DNA of 36,124 nucleotides from Acidobacteriota bacterium (GTDB lineage Bacteria > Acidobacteriota > Terriglobia > UBA7540): the NCBI GenBank assembly GCA_024638215.1, contig JAHEKS010000008.1:1-36124 (forward strand), given 5' to 3'. The stretch's first letter is position 1. Every line of letters begins with the position of its first letter. The position numbers and the translations under genes were made by a program. The notes under the pieces are model-generated. The model ran no database searches, was not told where the DNA came from, and saw nothing but the letters and a program-made list of their open reading frames with translations. This document shows positions 1 through 9,443 of the stretch, one piece after another.

Positions 1-207
1 CACAAGACTTGACTCCATCTCCTCAGTTATATCCGCCCTCAGGGAGAACCTCGCTGGTCTGGGGCGAGGCCACGGGAACCGCCTCGTGTGCTGAGCCTGT
101 TGAATGAGCAAGCGATTCGGGTCAGAGGGCCATAGTCTAGAGGCACTTCGGATAAGTATAAGGTTGAACGCATCCGGCTCATGCCGAACAGCCACCGGAG
201 GTGGATC

Positions 208-3200
208 ATGAAAGGATATAAAATCCTCGAGTTTCTTGCTGCCGCATTCGTGACCCTGGCGTTGAGTATCTCCGCTTGGGGTCAGGCAACGACTTCGTTG
301 ACCGGCACCGTCACCGACCCTTCAGGCGGGGTCATTCCGCAGGCCAAAGTAACCCTGACCAATGAAGCTACCAACATCCCCCGCCAGACGACCACCCGGT
401 CCAGCGGCGCGTACGACTTTGTCTCCGTGCTGCCTGGAACGTACACGCTGACGGTCGAGGCGAAGGGCTTCCGCACCTACGTGCAGAAGGGAATTTCCCT
501 GCAAGTGAGTTTGCCCGCCACCGTGAACGTGCAATTGCAGGTGGGCGCCATTACGCAAGCGGTGGAAGTCACTGCCACGGCGCCGTTGATGAACACCACC
601 GACGCCAGCCTGGGGAAGACAGTGGGCGTCAGCGCCATCGCGCAGTTGCCCCTGCCCGCGGAAAACATGGTGCTGCTCCTCAGCTATCAGCCGGGCGTGG
701 TGTTCACCGGCCAGAACGAGACGGCCTATATGAAGGACCTCTATGACACGCGGGCTGGCTCGGTGAACGGCGAGCGCAGCGACCAGAACAACATCACCCT
801 GGACGGCGTGAGCAATAACAACGAATTCCAAGGCTATGGCTTTATCGGCGTGTTGCCCACCACGCAGTTCTCGGTGGAGGAGTTCCGGGTCACGACGTCG
901 AATTACAGCGTTTCGGAAGGGCGTTCGGCCGGCGCTCAGATCGCCATGGTGACCAAAGGCGGTACCAATCAGTTCCACGGCTCGCTCTATGAATTTAACC
1001 GCAGCACGGTCGGCGAAGCCAACGACTATTTCCTGAAAATGGCGCAACTGAACGCTGGCCAGCCGAACAAGCCGCAACATCTGGTGCGCAACATCTTTGG
1101 CGGAACCTTCGGCGGGCCCATCAAGAAGGACCGCTTCTTCTTCTTCTTCAACTATGAAGGGCACCGGCAATCGCAAGCGGCGAGCGCCGTGCGCATCATT
1201 CCCAGCGCCACGCTGCGTGATGGGATTATACAGTACGAGTGCGCCGACGCCACCCAGTGTCCGGGCGCGAGCGTCGCGGGCATCAGCGGCCAGAGCTATA
1301 CGATCCAGTCCGGCTACTACGCGCTGGGTCCGGCACAGCTCCAGCAAATGGACCCGCTGGGCATCGGGCCGAGCCAAGTGGTCTACAATTATTTCAAGCA
1401 ATACCCCCTGCCCAACGACACCAGCGTCGGGAACATCGTGAACACTGCCGGCTTCCGCTTCGGCGCGCCGACGACCGAATCCCACAATTGGTACATCGCG
1501 CGGCTGGATTACAAGTTGACGAGCAGCGGCAACCATACGCTGTTCTGGCGCGGGACCGGCGTGGACGACCACGTCAAAGACGCGCCTTTCCTGCCCGGCG
1601 GGCCGTCCATGAATCCCACCGTCACCCTAAGCAAGGGCTTTGTGGCCGGCTACACCGGCATTCTCCATCCCAACCTCGTCAACAGCGCCAGCTTTGGGCT
1701 GACTCGGGAGAGCGTTCTCACCGCCGGCACTTCCAACATGCCCTGGAACTATTTCCGTGACATTGACCAAGGTGTGACCCGCTCGACTGGATACACCGCC
1801 CCGGTGTACAACTTCGTGGACAACGTGAACTGGCTGAAGGGCTCGCACAACTTCAAGTTTGGAACCAACATTGTGCTCTCGCGCCGCAACAGCTTTAGTG
1901 ACGCCAACTCCTACAGCGACTCTTTGCTCAACGCCGACTGGGTCTTCTCCTCAGGCTTTGCCAACAAGGACGACCCTCTCGACCCGGCTTATGGGTGCAC
2001 CAGTACGCCAGCGGGGCCCTGCTTCCCGGCCATCGATTCCAGTTTCAGCCATTCGTACGATTTCCCGCTCGCCGACCTGATGGGAATGGCCAGCGAGGTC
2101 GACGCCCGATACAACTTCCACATTGACAGCGCCACCCAGGCCACGCCCCTGGCGCAGGGGGCGCCCCTCGTCCGCCACTGGGCAACCGGGAACTACAACT
2201 TCTATTTCGAGGACACTTGGCGGGCGCGCAGCAACTTCTCGATTACCTACGGCCTGAATTACCAGTATATGACCCCCATCACCGAAACCGCCGGTCAGCA
2301 AGTGTTGCCGAGTGTCAATATGGGCCAGTGGTTCAACCAGCGCCGGACTAACATGCTGCAAGGCGCTCCCTCCAACAAGGACGAGGTGATTTCCTTTGTT
2401 CCCGGCGGTACCCACTGGGGGAAACCAGGCCTCTATTCATCCCAGACCGCCAACTTCGCGCCGCGTGTGGGCGCGGCTTGGTCGCCTCACCCCAGCGCGG
2501 GCTGGCTGAAGGCGATCATGGGGGAGGATAAGACAGTGATTCGGGGCGGCTTTGGCGTGTATTACAGCAACTTCGGGCCGGAACTGGCGTTAACGTATGA
2601 CCGGGTAGGGGAGTATGGCGTGTCGGCCACACTCCAGAATGCCGCCGGCGTGCTCGACATCGCCGATGTCCCGCGCGTTGCCAGCATGAACACTATTCCC
2701 ACGACTGACAACAGCGGCAACCCGATGATTGAGCAGGCACCCTCGTCCACCTTCCCGGCCACCTATCCTGTCGGCGCGGAGGCCATCGCCCGCGGCATTG
2801 ACCAGTCGCTGCAAACCCCTTATTCCTACGCCGCGGACTTTTCCATCGAGCGGCAGTTACCGGGGAAGATGGTCCTGGACTTGGCCTATGTGGGCCATTT
2901 CGGCCACCGGCTTCTGGTCCTGGACGACATTGCCACGCCCACGGACATGGTGGACCCCAAGAGCGGAGTCAGCTACTTCAAGGCCGCCACCCGGTTCTCC
3001 GAACTAGCCCGGCAGGGCGTGGATCCCAGCGCCATCACCGCTTCGCTGGTCGGGCCGACGGCGGCGTTCTGGCAAGATTTGGTTGTCCCCCGGGGCAGCG
3101 ACTACAGCCTCTGCGGGAGTGGCTCGACTGCCGACCCGCTGCAGGCCGCCTATGCCATGTTCCAATGCACGCTCTACAACGAGACCACCGGGCTCTACCG

Positions 3201-4071
3201 GATGGACCTAGACCGGTCAGCGTATGCGAGCCGGAGATATCCCACCTTTGCCACAGGCTACAACAGCTTCTATAACAGTCAGTACTCCTCCCTCTATGAC
3301 TGGCGCTCGATCGCCTATTCCAACTACCACTCGTTCCAGCTCGGGCTGCACAGGCAGATGTCGCGTGGGGTTCTGTTCGGCTTCAACTACACGCTCTCCA
3401 AATCGCTGGACGTGGAATCGTTGGCGGAGCGCGGGCAGCGGAGCAATGCCGGCGTCATCATCAATCCCTGGTCGCCGTATCAGCTTTACGGCCCCAGTGA
3501 TTTTGACGTGCGGCATCAGATGAACGGCTATTGGGTGGCGGAATTGCCCTTCGGCCATGCAAAGCCCATCGGCTCAGGGGTCGGCAGAGTCGCCAACGCC
3601 GTCATTGGCGGCTGGCAGCTTGCCGGGACCGGGCGCTGGACCACCGGCTACCCCACCAACGTCTTTATGGCCTACGTCTGGCCCACCAACTGGGAAGAGA
3701 TGGGGCAGGCGAACCGCACCAACGTGCCCATTGAGACAGGGAATACCATCGCCAGCGTCCCCAACATGTACCACGACCCGGCGCAGGCGGCGTTGGGCTG
3801 GGATTATGCTTACCCCGGACAAAGCGGCGTGAGAAACGCCGTGCGGGGCGACGGCATGTTCAACATCGATATGAGCTTGGCCAAGTCGTTCTCGATCCGG
3901 GAACGCCACAAGCTGCAATTCCGCTGGAACGTTTACAACGTGACGAATAGTGTGCGCTTTGATGCCTTCTCGGCCCAGCCGGAGTGGGATGAAGCGAGCA
4001 CCTTTGGAAATTACTCCCAGACCCTGACGCAGCCGCGCGTAATGGAGTTCAGCCTGGTCTATCAGTTCTGA
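208..4071 (+). CDS. TonB-dependent receptor, Oar-like, with N-terminal carboxypeptidase-regulatory-like domain
   Basis: ORF 181..4071; start at 208 preferred because GGAGGTGG lies just upstream and MKGYKILEFLAAAFVTLALSISAWGQA is a signal peptide. GTVTDPSGGVIPQAKVTLTN...GTYTLTVEAKGFRTY regulatory-like domain, plug and long beta-barrel ending in aromatic F. Confidence 0.93.
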   Translation: MKGYKILEFLAAAFVTLALSISAWGQATTSLTGTVTDPSGGVIPQAKVTLTNEATNIPRQTTTRSSGAYDFVSVLPGTYTLTVEAKGFRTYVQKGISLQVSLPATVNVQLQVGAITQAVEVTATAPLMNTTDASLGKTVGVSAIAQLPLPAENMVLLLSYQPGVVFTGQNETAYMKDLYDTRAGSVNGERSDQNNITLDGVSNNNEFQGYGFIGVLPTTQFSVEEFRVTTSNYSVSEGRSAGAQIAMVTKGGTNQFHGSLYEFNRSTVGEANDYFLKMAQLNAGQPNKPQHLVRNIFGGTFGGPIKKDRFFFFFNYEGHRQSQAASAVRIIPSATLRDGIIQYECADATQCPGASVAGISGQSYTIQSGYYALGPAQLQQMDPLGIGPSQVVYNYFKQYPLPNDTSVGNIVNTAGFRFGAPTTESHNWYIARLDYKLTSSGNHTLFWRGTGVDDHVKDAPFLPGGPSMNPTVTLSKGFVAGYTGILHPNLVNSASFGLTRESVLTAGTSNMPWNYFRDIDQGVTRSTGYTAPVYNFVDNVNWLKGSHNFKFGTNIVLSRRNSFSDANSYSDSLLNADWVFSSGFANKDDPLDPAYGCTSTPAGPCFPAIDSSFSHSYDFPLADLMGMASEVDARYNFHIDSATQATPLAQGAPLVRHWATGNYNFYFEDTWRARSNFSITYGLNYQYMTPITETAGQQVLPSVNMGQWFNQRRTNMLQGAPSNKDEVISFVPGGTHWGKPGLYSSQTANFAPRVGAAWSPHPSAGWLKAIMGEDKTVIRGGFGVYYSNFGPELALTYDRVGEYGVSATLQNAAGVLDIADVPRVASMNTIPTTDNSGNPMIEQAPSSTFPATYPVGAEAIARGIDQSLQTPYSYAADFSIERQLPGKMVLDLAYVGHFGHRLLVLDDIATPTDMVDPKSGVSYFKAATRFSELARQGVDPSAITASLVGPTAAFWQDLVVPRGSDYSLCGSGSTADPLQAAYAMFQCTLYNETTGLYRMDLDRSAYASRRYPTFATGYNSFYNSQYSSLYDWRSIAYSNYHSFQLGLHRQMSRGVLFGFNYTLSKSLDVESLAERGQRSNAGVIINPWSPYQLYGPSDFDVRHQMNGYWVAELPFGHAKPIGSGVGRVANAVIGGWQLAGTGRWTTGYPTNVFMAYVWPTNWEEMGQANRTNVPIETGNTIASVPNMYHDPAQAALGWDYAYPGQSGVRNAVRGDGMFNIDMSLAKSFSIRERHKLQFRWNVYNVTNSVRFDAFSAQPEWDEASTFGNYSQTLTQPRVMEFSLVYQF

Positions 4072-4108
4072 TCGCGGACTGGCTTGTGCTGCGGCCCGGC
4101 TCTCGCTC

Positions 4109-5362
4109 ATGCCGCCGCTTATGCCAGCTTTTGCCTACCAATCCGGACAGCTTTGCTGCGAGGGGGTTGCTGTTCCCCCCCTCGCGGCGCGTTTTGGAAC
4201 GCCTACCTACATTTATAGCCGCGCCGCGATCCGGGAGAGTTTCGAGCGCCTCAAACGGCGCTTGGCGGACGTTCATCCCCTCGTCTGCTATTCCGTCAAG
4301 GCCAACTCGCACTTGCGCATCCTGAGCCTGATGCGCGAGGTGGGAGCCGCGTTTGACATCGTTTCGGGCGGTGAGCTGGCGCGCGTGCTACGTGCCGGGG
4401 CACGGGGAGAGAGCGTGGTCTATTCCGGCGTGGGCAAGACACGGACCGAGATCGAGGCTGCTCTGGCCGCTGGCATCCTGATGTTCAACGTCGAATCGGA
4501 AGGCGAGTTGGAGCTCCTGGAAGCGCGCGCCCGGGCACTGGGCAAAAAGGCGGGGATGGCGATTCGCATCAATCCCCACGTGCGAGCCTCCACGCATCCC
4601 TACGTCGCCACCGGGCAGACGATTCACAAGTTCGGAGTCACCAAGCGGGATGCCCTCGCGCTTTATCGGCGCGCCGCGGCGTCGCCCGACTTGCGTGTCC
4701 GTGGCGTAGCGTGTCATATCGGCTCGCAAATTCTGGAAGTCGAGCCGTTTCTGAAGGCGCTCGATGAACTCATCTTTGTCGGTGAGGCGCTCCGCTCCCA
4801 GGACATTCCGGTCGAATTTCTGGATTTGGGCGGGGGCTTCGGTATCCGCTACAAAGACGAAATCCCGCTGGATGTCGGAAAGCTGACGCGGGGGCTGGCG
4901 AGCCGGTTGAAGGCGCTCCCGTACCGGATGATTCTGGAGCCTGGGCGAGCGCTGGTGGCGGAGGCGGGGTTGTTGCTGACACGGGTGCTCTACGTGAAGC
5001 GCAACCGGCGCAAGAATTTTGTTGTGGTGGACGCCGGGATGAACGATTTGCTGCGTCCGGCGTTGTACGGCTCTTACCATCAGATCGTCCCGGCCGAGAG
5101 GCACGGCAGGATCAAGCTGCGCGCCGATGTGGTGGGGCCGTTGTGCGAAACCGGAGATTTTCTGGCGCGTGACCGCGAAATTTCCTGCCCTCGGCCCGGG
5201 GAACTGCTGGCCGTCATGACCGCCGGCGCCTACGGATACGTGCAAAGCTCCAACTACAACTCTCGCCCGCGTCCCGCGGAGATTCTGGTCTCCGGCGCGC
5301 GGGCGACGCTCATCCGTCCGCGCGAGAGCATCGAGGCGCTGATGGCTGGCGAGGTGGGCTAG
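4109..5362 (+). CDS. lysA: Diaminopimelate decarboxylase
   Basis: FGTPTYIYSRAAIRESF, CYSVKANSHLRIL (PLP Lys), FDIVSGGELARVLRAG, LDLGGGFGIRY, LEPGRALVAEAG, CETGDFLARDRE, GAYGYVQSSNYNSRPRPAEILV are LysA hallmarks. Confidence 0.95.
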   Translation: MPPLMPAFAYQSGQLCCEGVAVPPLAARFGTPTYIYSRAAIRESFERLKRRLADVHPLVCYSVKANSHLRILSLMREVGAAFDIVSGGELARVLRAGARGESVVYSGVGKTRTEIEAALAAGILMFNVESEGELELLEARARALGKKAGMAIRINPHVRASTHPYVATGQTIHKFGVTKRDALALYRRAAASPDLRVRGVACHIGSQILEVEPFLKALDELIFVGEALRSQDIPVEFLDLGGGFGIRYKDEIPLDVGKLTRGLASRLKALPYRMILEPGRALVAEAGLLLTRVLYVKRNRRKNFVVVDAGMNDLLRPALYGSYHQIVPAERHGRIKLRADVVGPLCETGDFLARDREISCPRPGELLAVMTAGAYGYVQSSNYNSRPRPAEILVSGARATLIRPRESIEALMAGEVG

Positions 5363-5411
5363 CGCCCTGGGACGGGAACGCGATGAATTTGATCATGAAA
5401 AGAGCAGAAGT

Positions 5412-6269
5412 ATGCATGCCTTAGTTTTTCACAACCATCAGATTCTCCCTTTGAAGGAAGTACGGCTCTCGCCAGGCCAGGCAGGTCTTTTCAACGGATG
5501 GGGCGTGTTCACCACTATGCGCGTCTATCGAGGTCGTCCTTTCGCGTTTGATCGGCATTGGAAGCGCCTCTCGACCGATGCCAAACGGATCAACCTGCCC
5601 CTAGAGCTTGCTTCGGAATTCGTGTATCGGCATCTGCTCGAATTGATCCGGGTGAATCAGGTTCAGGAAGGTTGTGCGCGAATCTATTTTATCTTCAACA
5701 AGGTGGGATTGTGGTGCAGCGATGAACCTTTTCCCGACATCGATCTCCTGATCTACACCACCGACTTGCCGGAACGCGTAGGTCCGGTGCGACTTGCCGT
5801 CGGGCCCCACCTTCGTCACGCCGAAAGCCCGTTGGAGGGAACCAAAGTGACCTCCTGGTTAGCGAACGTTTGGAGCCTGGACCAGGCCCACCGCAGAGGG
5901 TTCGACGAGGTTATTCTGCTGAACGACTCAGGCCAAGTCGCGGAGTGTACCGCCGCCAACGTCTTTTGCGCTCGAGGAGAAGTCGTGCGAACGCCACCGC
6001 TTTCCGCCGGTTGCCTCCCCGGCGTGACACGCCAAGTGCTCCTGGAGACGGGGCGAGCCGCTGGGATCGAGATCCAGGAGGCTCCCTTGACGATCCAGGA
6101 TTTCTATGAGGCCGAAGAGGCTTTTATCACCTCGACGACCCGCGAAGTTCAGGCGGTAAGCGAGATCGAAAATCACCGGTTTCCCGCCGCGCCAGGACCT
6201 GTCACTCAGTGCCTGGCGCGTGGCTTTGCCGATTACGTGGCACAGTCTCTGGAATTCAAGAAACCTTGA
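5412..6269 (+). CDS. Class-IV PLP aminotransferase (branched-chain / D-amino-acid transaminase / ADC lyase family)
   Basis: LFNGWGVFTTMRVYRGRPFAFDRHWKRL; TKVTSWLANVWSLDQAHRRGFDEVILLNDSGQVAECTAANVFC; TPPLSAGCLPGVTRQVLL are class-IV motifs; substrate not assignable by eye. Confidence 0.88.
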   Translation: MHALVFHNHQILPLKEVRLSPGQAGLFNGWGVFTTMRVYRGRPFAFDRHWKRLSTDAKRINLPLELASEFVYRHLLELIRVNQVQEGCARIYFIFNKVGLWCSDEPFPDIDLLIYTTDLPERVGPVRLAVGPHLRHAESPLEGTKVTSWLANVWSLDQAHRRGFDEVILLNDSGQVAECTAANVFCARGEVVRTPPLSAGCLPGVTRQVLLETGRAAGIEIQEAPLTIQDFYEAEEAFITSTTREVQAVSEIENHRFPAAPGPVTQCLARGFADYVAQSLEFKKP

Positions 6270-6279
6270 AGGAGTGAGC

Positions 6280-7290
6280 ATGGAAAAACCAATTCGAGTG
6301 ATTCAATACGGAGTGGGATGGATTGGAGCCGCGATCGTGCGTCTCATGTTGGAAAAACCTGGTTTGCAAGTGGTCGGCGCTGTGGATGCGGACCCGGAGA
6401 AGGTCGGGAAGGATTTAGGGCGAGTCGCTGGAGCAAATCGCGACCTGGGCGTCCCTATTGGGCGCGACTTGGCGTCGTGCGCACCTTCAGGTGCTGATGT
6501 GGTGGTTCACTCAACAACCTCTTCGCTGAAGCAAGTGTCCAGTGAACTCATGGAGTGCGCCCGCCTGGGGGCCCACGTAGTTTCCACCTGTGAGGAGCTG
6601 TCCTATCCCTTTCGCAAACAGCCTGAACTCAGCGCCCAGCTCGACCAATTCGCGCGCGAGCACAAGGTGGCCCTGCTGGGTGTGGGCGTGAACCCCGGTT
6701 TCGCCATGGACAAGCTGGCGCTGACCCTCGCCAGCGCTTGCCATCGCGTTGACAGAGTTAAGGTCCATCGGGTAGTGGATGCGTCGCGGCGGCGGCTACC
6801 TTTGCAGAAAAAAGTCGGGGCAGGGATGACGGTCGAGGAGTTCAACGCCAAGGTCGCTACCGGCGTCATTAAGCACCACGGATTGCCGGAATCGCTGGCG
6901 ATGATTGCCGACGCGCTGAGCGCGCCCGTCGAGCGTATTGAAGAGACCATCGAGCCCGTCGTTGCCACGCAGTCCGCCCGCTTCGAGTCGATGGAAATTC
7001 CTGCGGGGCGCGTGTTGGGCGTACACCAGGTGGCCCGAGGCTTGCGCGACGGTGAAGAATCCATTTGTCTGGAACTTCACATGTTCATGGGTGCACCGGA
7101 ACCGACAGACTCGATCAAAATCAGCGGCGTACCCGATTTGAGTATGCAAATACCCGGAGGCATCCATGGCGATTTGGCTACCGCCGCAGTGGCTGTCAAC
7201 TGCATTCCGGCAGCGCTCGAAGCGAAACCTGGCTTGCGCACAGCCAAGGATATTCCCATGTGCTTCTTCCCGGGACGTGGCCGATCTTAG
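6280..7290 (+). CDS. Dihydrodipicolinate-reductase-like / 2,4-diaminopentanoate dehydrogenase-like NAD(P) oxidoreductase
   Basis: ORF 6220..7290; start at 6280 after AAGGAGTGAGC. Rossmann start IRVIQYGVGWIGAAIVRLMLEKPGLQVVGAVDADPEKVGKDLG, then VVHSTTSSLK, HVVSTCEELSYP, LLGVGVNPGFAMDKL. Confidence 0.8.
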   Translation: MEKPIRVIQYGVGWIGAAIVRLMLEKPGLQVVGAVDADPEKVGKDLGRVAGANRDLGVPIGRDLASCAPSGADVVVHSTTSSLKQVSSELMECARLGAHVVSTCEELSYPFRKQPELSAQLDQFAREHKVALLGVGVNPGFAMDKLALTLASACHRVDRVKVHRVVDASRRRLPLQKKVGAGMTVEEFNAKVATGVIKHHGLPESLAMIADALSAPVERIEETIEPVVATQSARFESMEIPAGRVLGVHQVARGLRDGEESICLELHMFMGAPEPTDSIKISGVPDLSMQIPGGIHGDLATAAVAVNCIPAALEAKPGLRTAKDIPMCFFPGRGRS

Positions 7291-7324
7291 AAAGTCCACG
7301 GCGCGCGTTCCGGCAAGCAGGTGG

Positions 7325-8173
7325 ATGGCCCTTCTTTTCACCTTGCTGCTTGCGACAAACGCGTCTGCGTCAGGCGTAGTGGTGGTTCCCGTCGCCAACA
7401 TGTTCTCGCAAGCCTCAGCGGAAACTGACGTGGTCTCGCAAGCGATTTACGGCATCAGCGTGACCGCGGTCGAAGCGAGCGGCGACTGGGTCAAGGTTGA
7501 GACCCCGGACAAATACCAGGGCTGGATGCGCTCGACCGATTTGCTTCTCCTCCCCGCCGGGAGCAAGGCTTATGCTTCCGAGGGCCGCGTGGTGCAGATT
7601 CAAAGCCTGATGGCCAATCTCTACCGCGAGCCGGACGTCACCCGCCACGCACCTGTCTTGACGCTGCCTTTTGAAACGCGACTTGAAGTGGCAAGCGAGC
7701 CCGCTGAAGAGGGAGGCCGGTGGATTGAAGTCCGTCTCCCCGATCAGAGGACGGCGTGGATTCATCGCGGCGACGTTGTCTTCGAGGCGCCGCCCCTGAA
7801 TATCAAGCAGACTATCGAGTTTGCCAAGCGCTTCATCGGCCTGACCTATCTTTGGGGTGGGACATCAACCTTCGGCTTTGATTGTTCCGGCCTCACCCAG
7901 ATGCTCATGCGGCGCCGAGGCATTTTGATGCCGCGCGATGCGGACCAGCAGGCGGCATGGCCGGGACTGGCGGAAGTGAAGCGCGGCAAGCCCAGGGCGG
8001 GCGACTTGCTCTACTTTGGCCCTTCCACGGAAAAGATCACTCACACCGGCATGTTCATCGGCCACGGGCGGTTCATTCACGACACCACTTACGGCCATCC
8101 CGGCGTACAGATTAGTCGCTTGAAAGACAAACACTGGAAGCAGCTTCTGGTTGCAGTACGGAGGTTGAAATGA
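7325..8173 (+). CDS. SH3-domain NlpC/P60 (C40) endopeptidase, probably gamma-D-glutamyl-diamino acid specific
   Basis: ORF 7166..8173; start at 7325 gives signal peptide MALLFTLLLATNASA. SH3-like repeats, then YLWGGTSTFGFDCSGLTQMLMRRRGILMPRDADQQA, AGDLLYFG, HTGMFIGHGRFIHD (Cys-His catalytic pattern). Confidence 0.9.
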   Translation: MALLFTLLLATNASASGVVVVPVANMFSQASAETDVVSQAIYGISVTAVEASGDWVKVETPDKYQGWMRSTDLLLLPAGSKAYASEGRVVQIQSLMANLYREPDVTRHAPVLTLPFETRLEVASEPAEEGGRWIEVRLPDQRTAWIHRGDVVFEAPPLNIKQTIEFAKRFIGLTYLWGGTSTFGFDCSGLTQMLMRRRGILMPRDADQQAAWPGLAEVKRGKPRAGDLLYFGPSTEKITHTGMFIGHGRFIHDTTYGHPGVQISRLKDKHWKQLLVAVRRLK

Positions 8174-9315
8174 ATCGGCGTGAATGGATAAAGCAGTTGA
8201 CCATGGCTGGGACCGCCGCCTCGCTCGCCGGCAGCAGCGACGCGGCTTTTGGGTTGGGAGCGCAGCCGTCCGGATCGTCCAGCCTCACGAAGCTCGAAAC
8301 GGAAATTGTCCGTTTGAAGCTGCGCCACACCTGGACCACCGTGATGTCATCGAGTGAGTATCGCGACGTGCTCTACGTTCGCTACACGCGCGACGGCGTC
8401 ACCGGCCACGGCGAGGGCGCGCCCATCGTCCGCTATAAGGAAGACGCCAAATCCGCTCAAGCGGCCGTGCAGTCGGCGGTGGAGCTCATCTCTCGAGGTG
8501 ACCCGTGGCAGTTCGAGAAGCTGATGGCAGAAGTTTTTGAGCGTATCGAAGGCCAATACGCCGCCAAGGCGGCTGTGGATATCGCGCTGATGGATTGGGT
8601 CGGTCAAAAACTGGGGGTTCCCCTGTATCGCTACTTTGGACTTGACCCCGCGGACGCCCCCGTCACCACATTCTCAATCGGCATCGACACCCCCGCAATC
8701 ACGCGGCAGAAAGTGCGCGAAGCCGCCCCGTATCCCGTCCTCAAGATCAAGGTAGGGCTGGACACCGACGAGGCGACAATCGCCGCGGTTCGAAGCGTGA
8801 CCGAAAAGCCGCTGCGTGTGGACGCCAACGAAGGTTGGAGAGACAAGGAGGAAGCGGTTCGCAAGATTAACTGGCTTGCCACGCAGGGCGTGGAATTCGT
8901 GGAGCAGCCGATGCCCGCCTCGATGCTGGAGGAAACGCGCTGGGTGCATGAGCGCGTTCATCTGCCGCTGATCGCCGACGAGGCTTGCGAGCACGCAAGC
9001 GACATTCCCCGGCTGGTGGGCGCCTACGATGGCGTGAACATCAAGCTCGACAAGTGCGGTGGCATCATGCAAGCCTATCGCATGATCCAGATTGCGCGCT
9101 CGCTCGGCCTGAAGACCATGCTGGGCTGCATGATTTCATCGTCGGTCAGCGTCACGGCGGCCGCGCACCTCTCCCCGCTGGTAGACTATGCCGACCTGGA
9201 CGGGAACCTGCTGATTGCCAACGACCCATTCTCCGGTGTCAAGGTCGAAGGCGGAAAGCTGACGCTTCCCGACCGTCCTGGCCTGGGGCTGAAGCCCGCC
9301 TCCGCATCCGGATGA
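8170..9315 (+). CDS. Exported enolase-superfamily dipeptide epimerase (L-Ala-D/L-Glu epimerase-like)
   Basis: N-term MNRREWIKQLTMAGTAASLAGSSDAAFG looks Tat-like; LKIKVGLDTDEATIAAVR (KxK), LRVDANEGW, FVEQPMP, LIADEACE, VNIKLDKCGGI. ATGA overlap with the NlpC/P60 gene. Confidence 0.88.
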   Translation: MNRREWIKQLTMAGTAASLAGSSDAAFGLGAQPSGSSSLTKLETEIVRLKLRHTWTTVMSSSEYRDVLYVRYTRDGVTGHGEGAPIVRYKEDAKSAQAAVQSAVELISRGDPWQFEKLMAEVFERIEGQYAAKAAVDIALMDWVGQKLGVPLYRYFGLDPADAPVTTFSIGIDTPAITRQKVREAAPYPVLKIKVGLDTDEATIAAVRSVTEKPLRVDANEGWRDKEEAVRKINWLATQGVEFVEQPMPASMLEETRWVHERVHLPLIADEACEHASDIPRLVGAYDGVNIKLDKCGGIMQAYRMIQIARSLGLKTMLGCMISSSVSVTAAAHLSPLVDYADLDGNLLIANDPFSGVKVEGGKLTLPDRPGLGLKPASASG

Positions 9316-9443
9316 CCCCCTTTGCGGCCCCTGCCAGATTCCACCTTGCTCAACCACGAGCGACCCTTTGGGCGGGTTGGGTTGGTTGAATCCGGATGAC
9401 AGGCGGCACGAATAAAACGTCCGCTCGCCGACGCACCTTTCCT

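Noticed and set aside
322-1572. 416-aa minus-strand ORF opposite the first TonB receptor
   Set aside because: Shadow ORF from GC-rich codon bias; His/Arg/Val-rich composition, no domain motifs.
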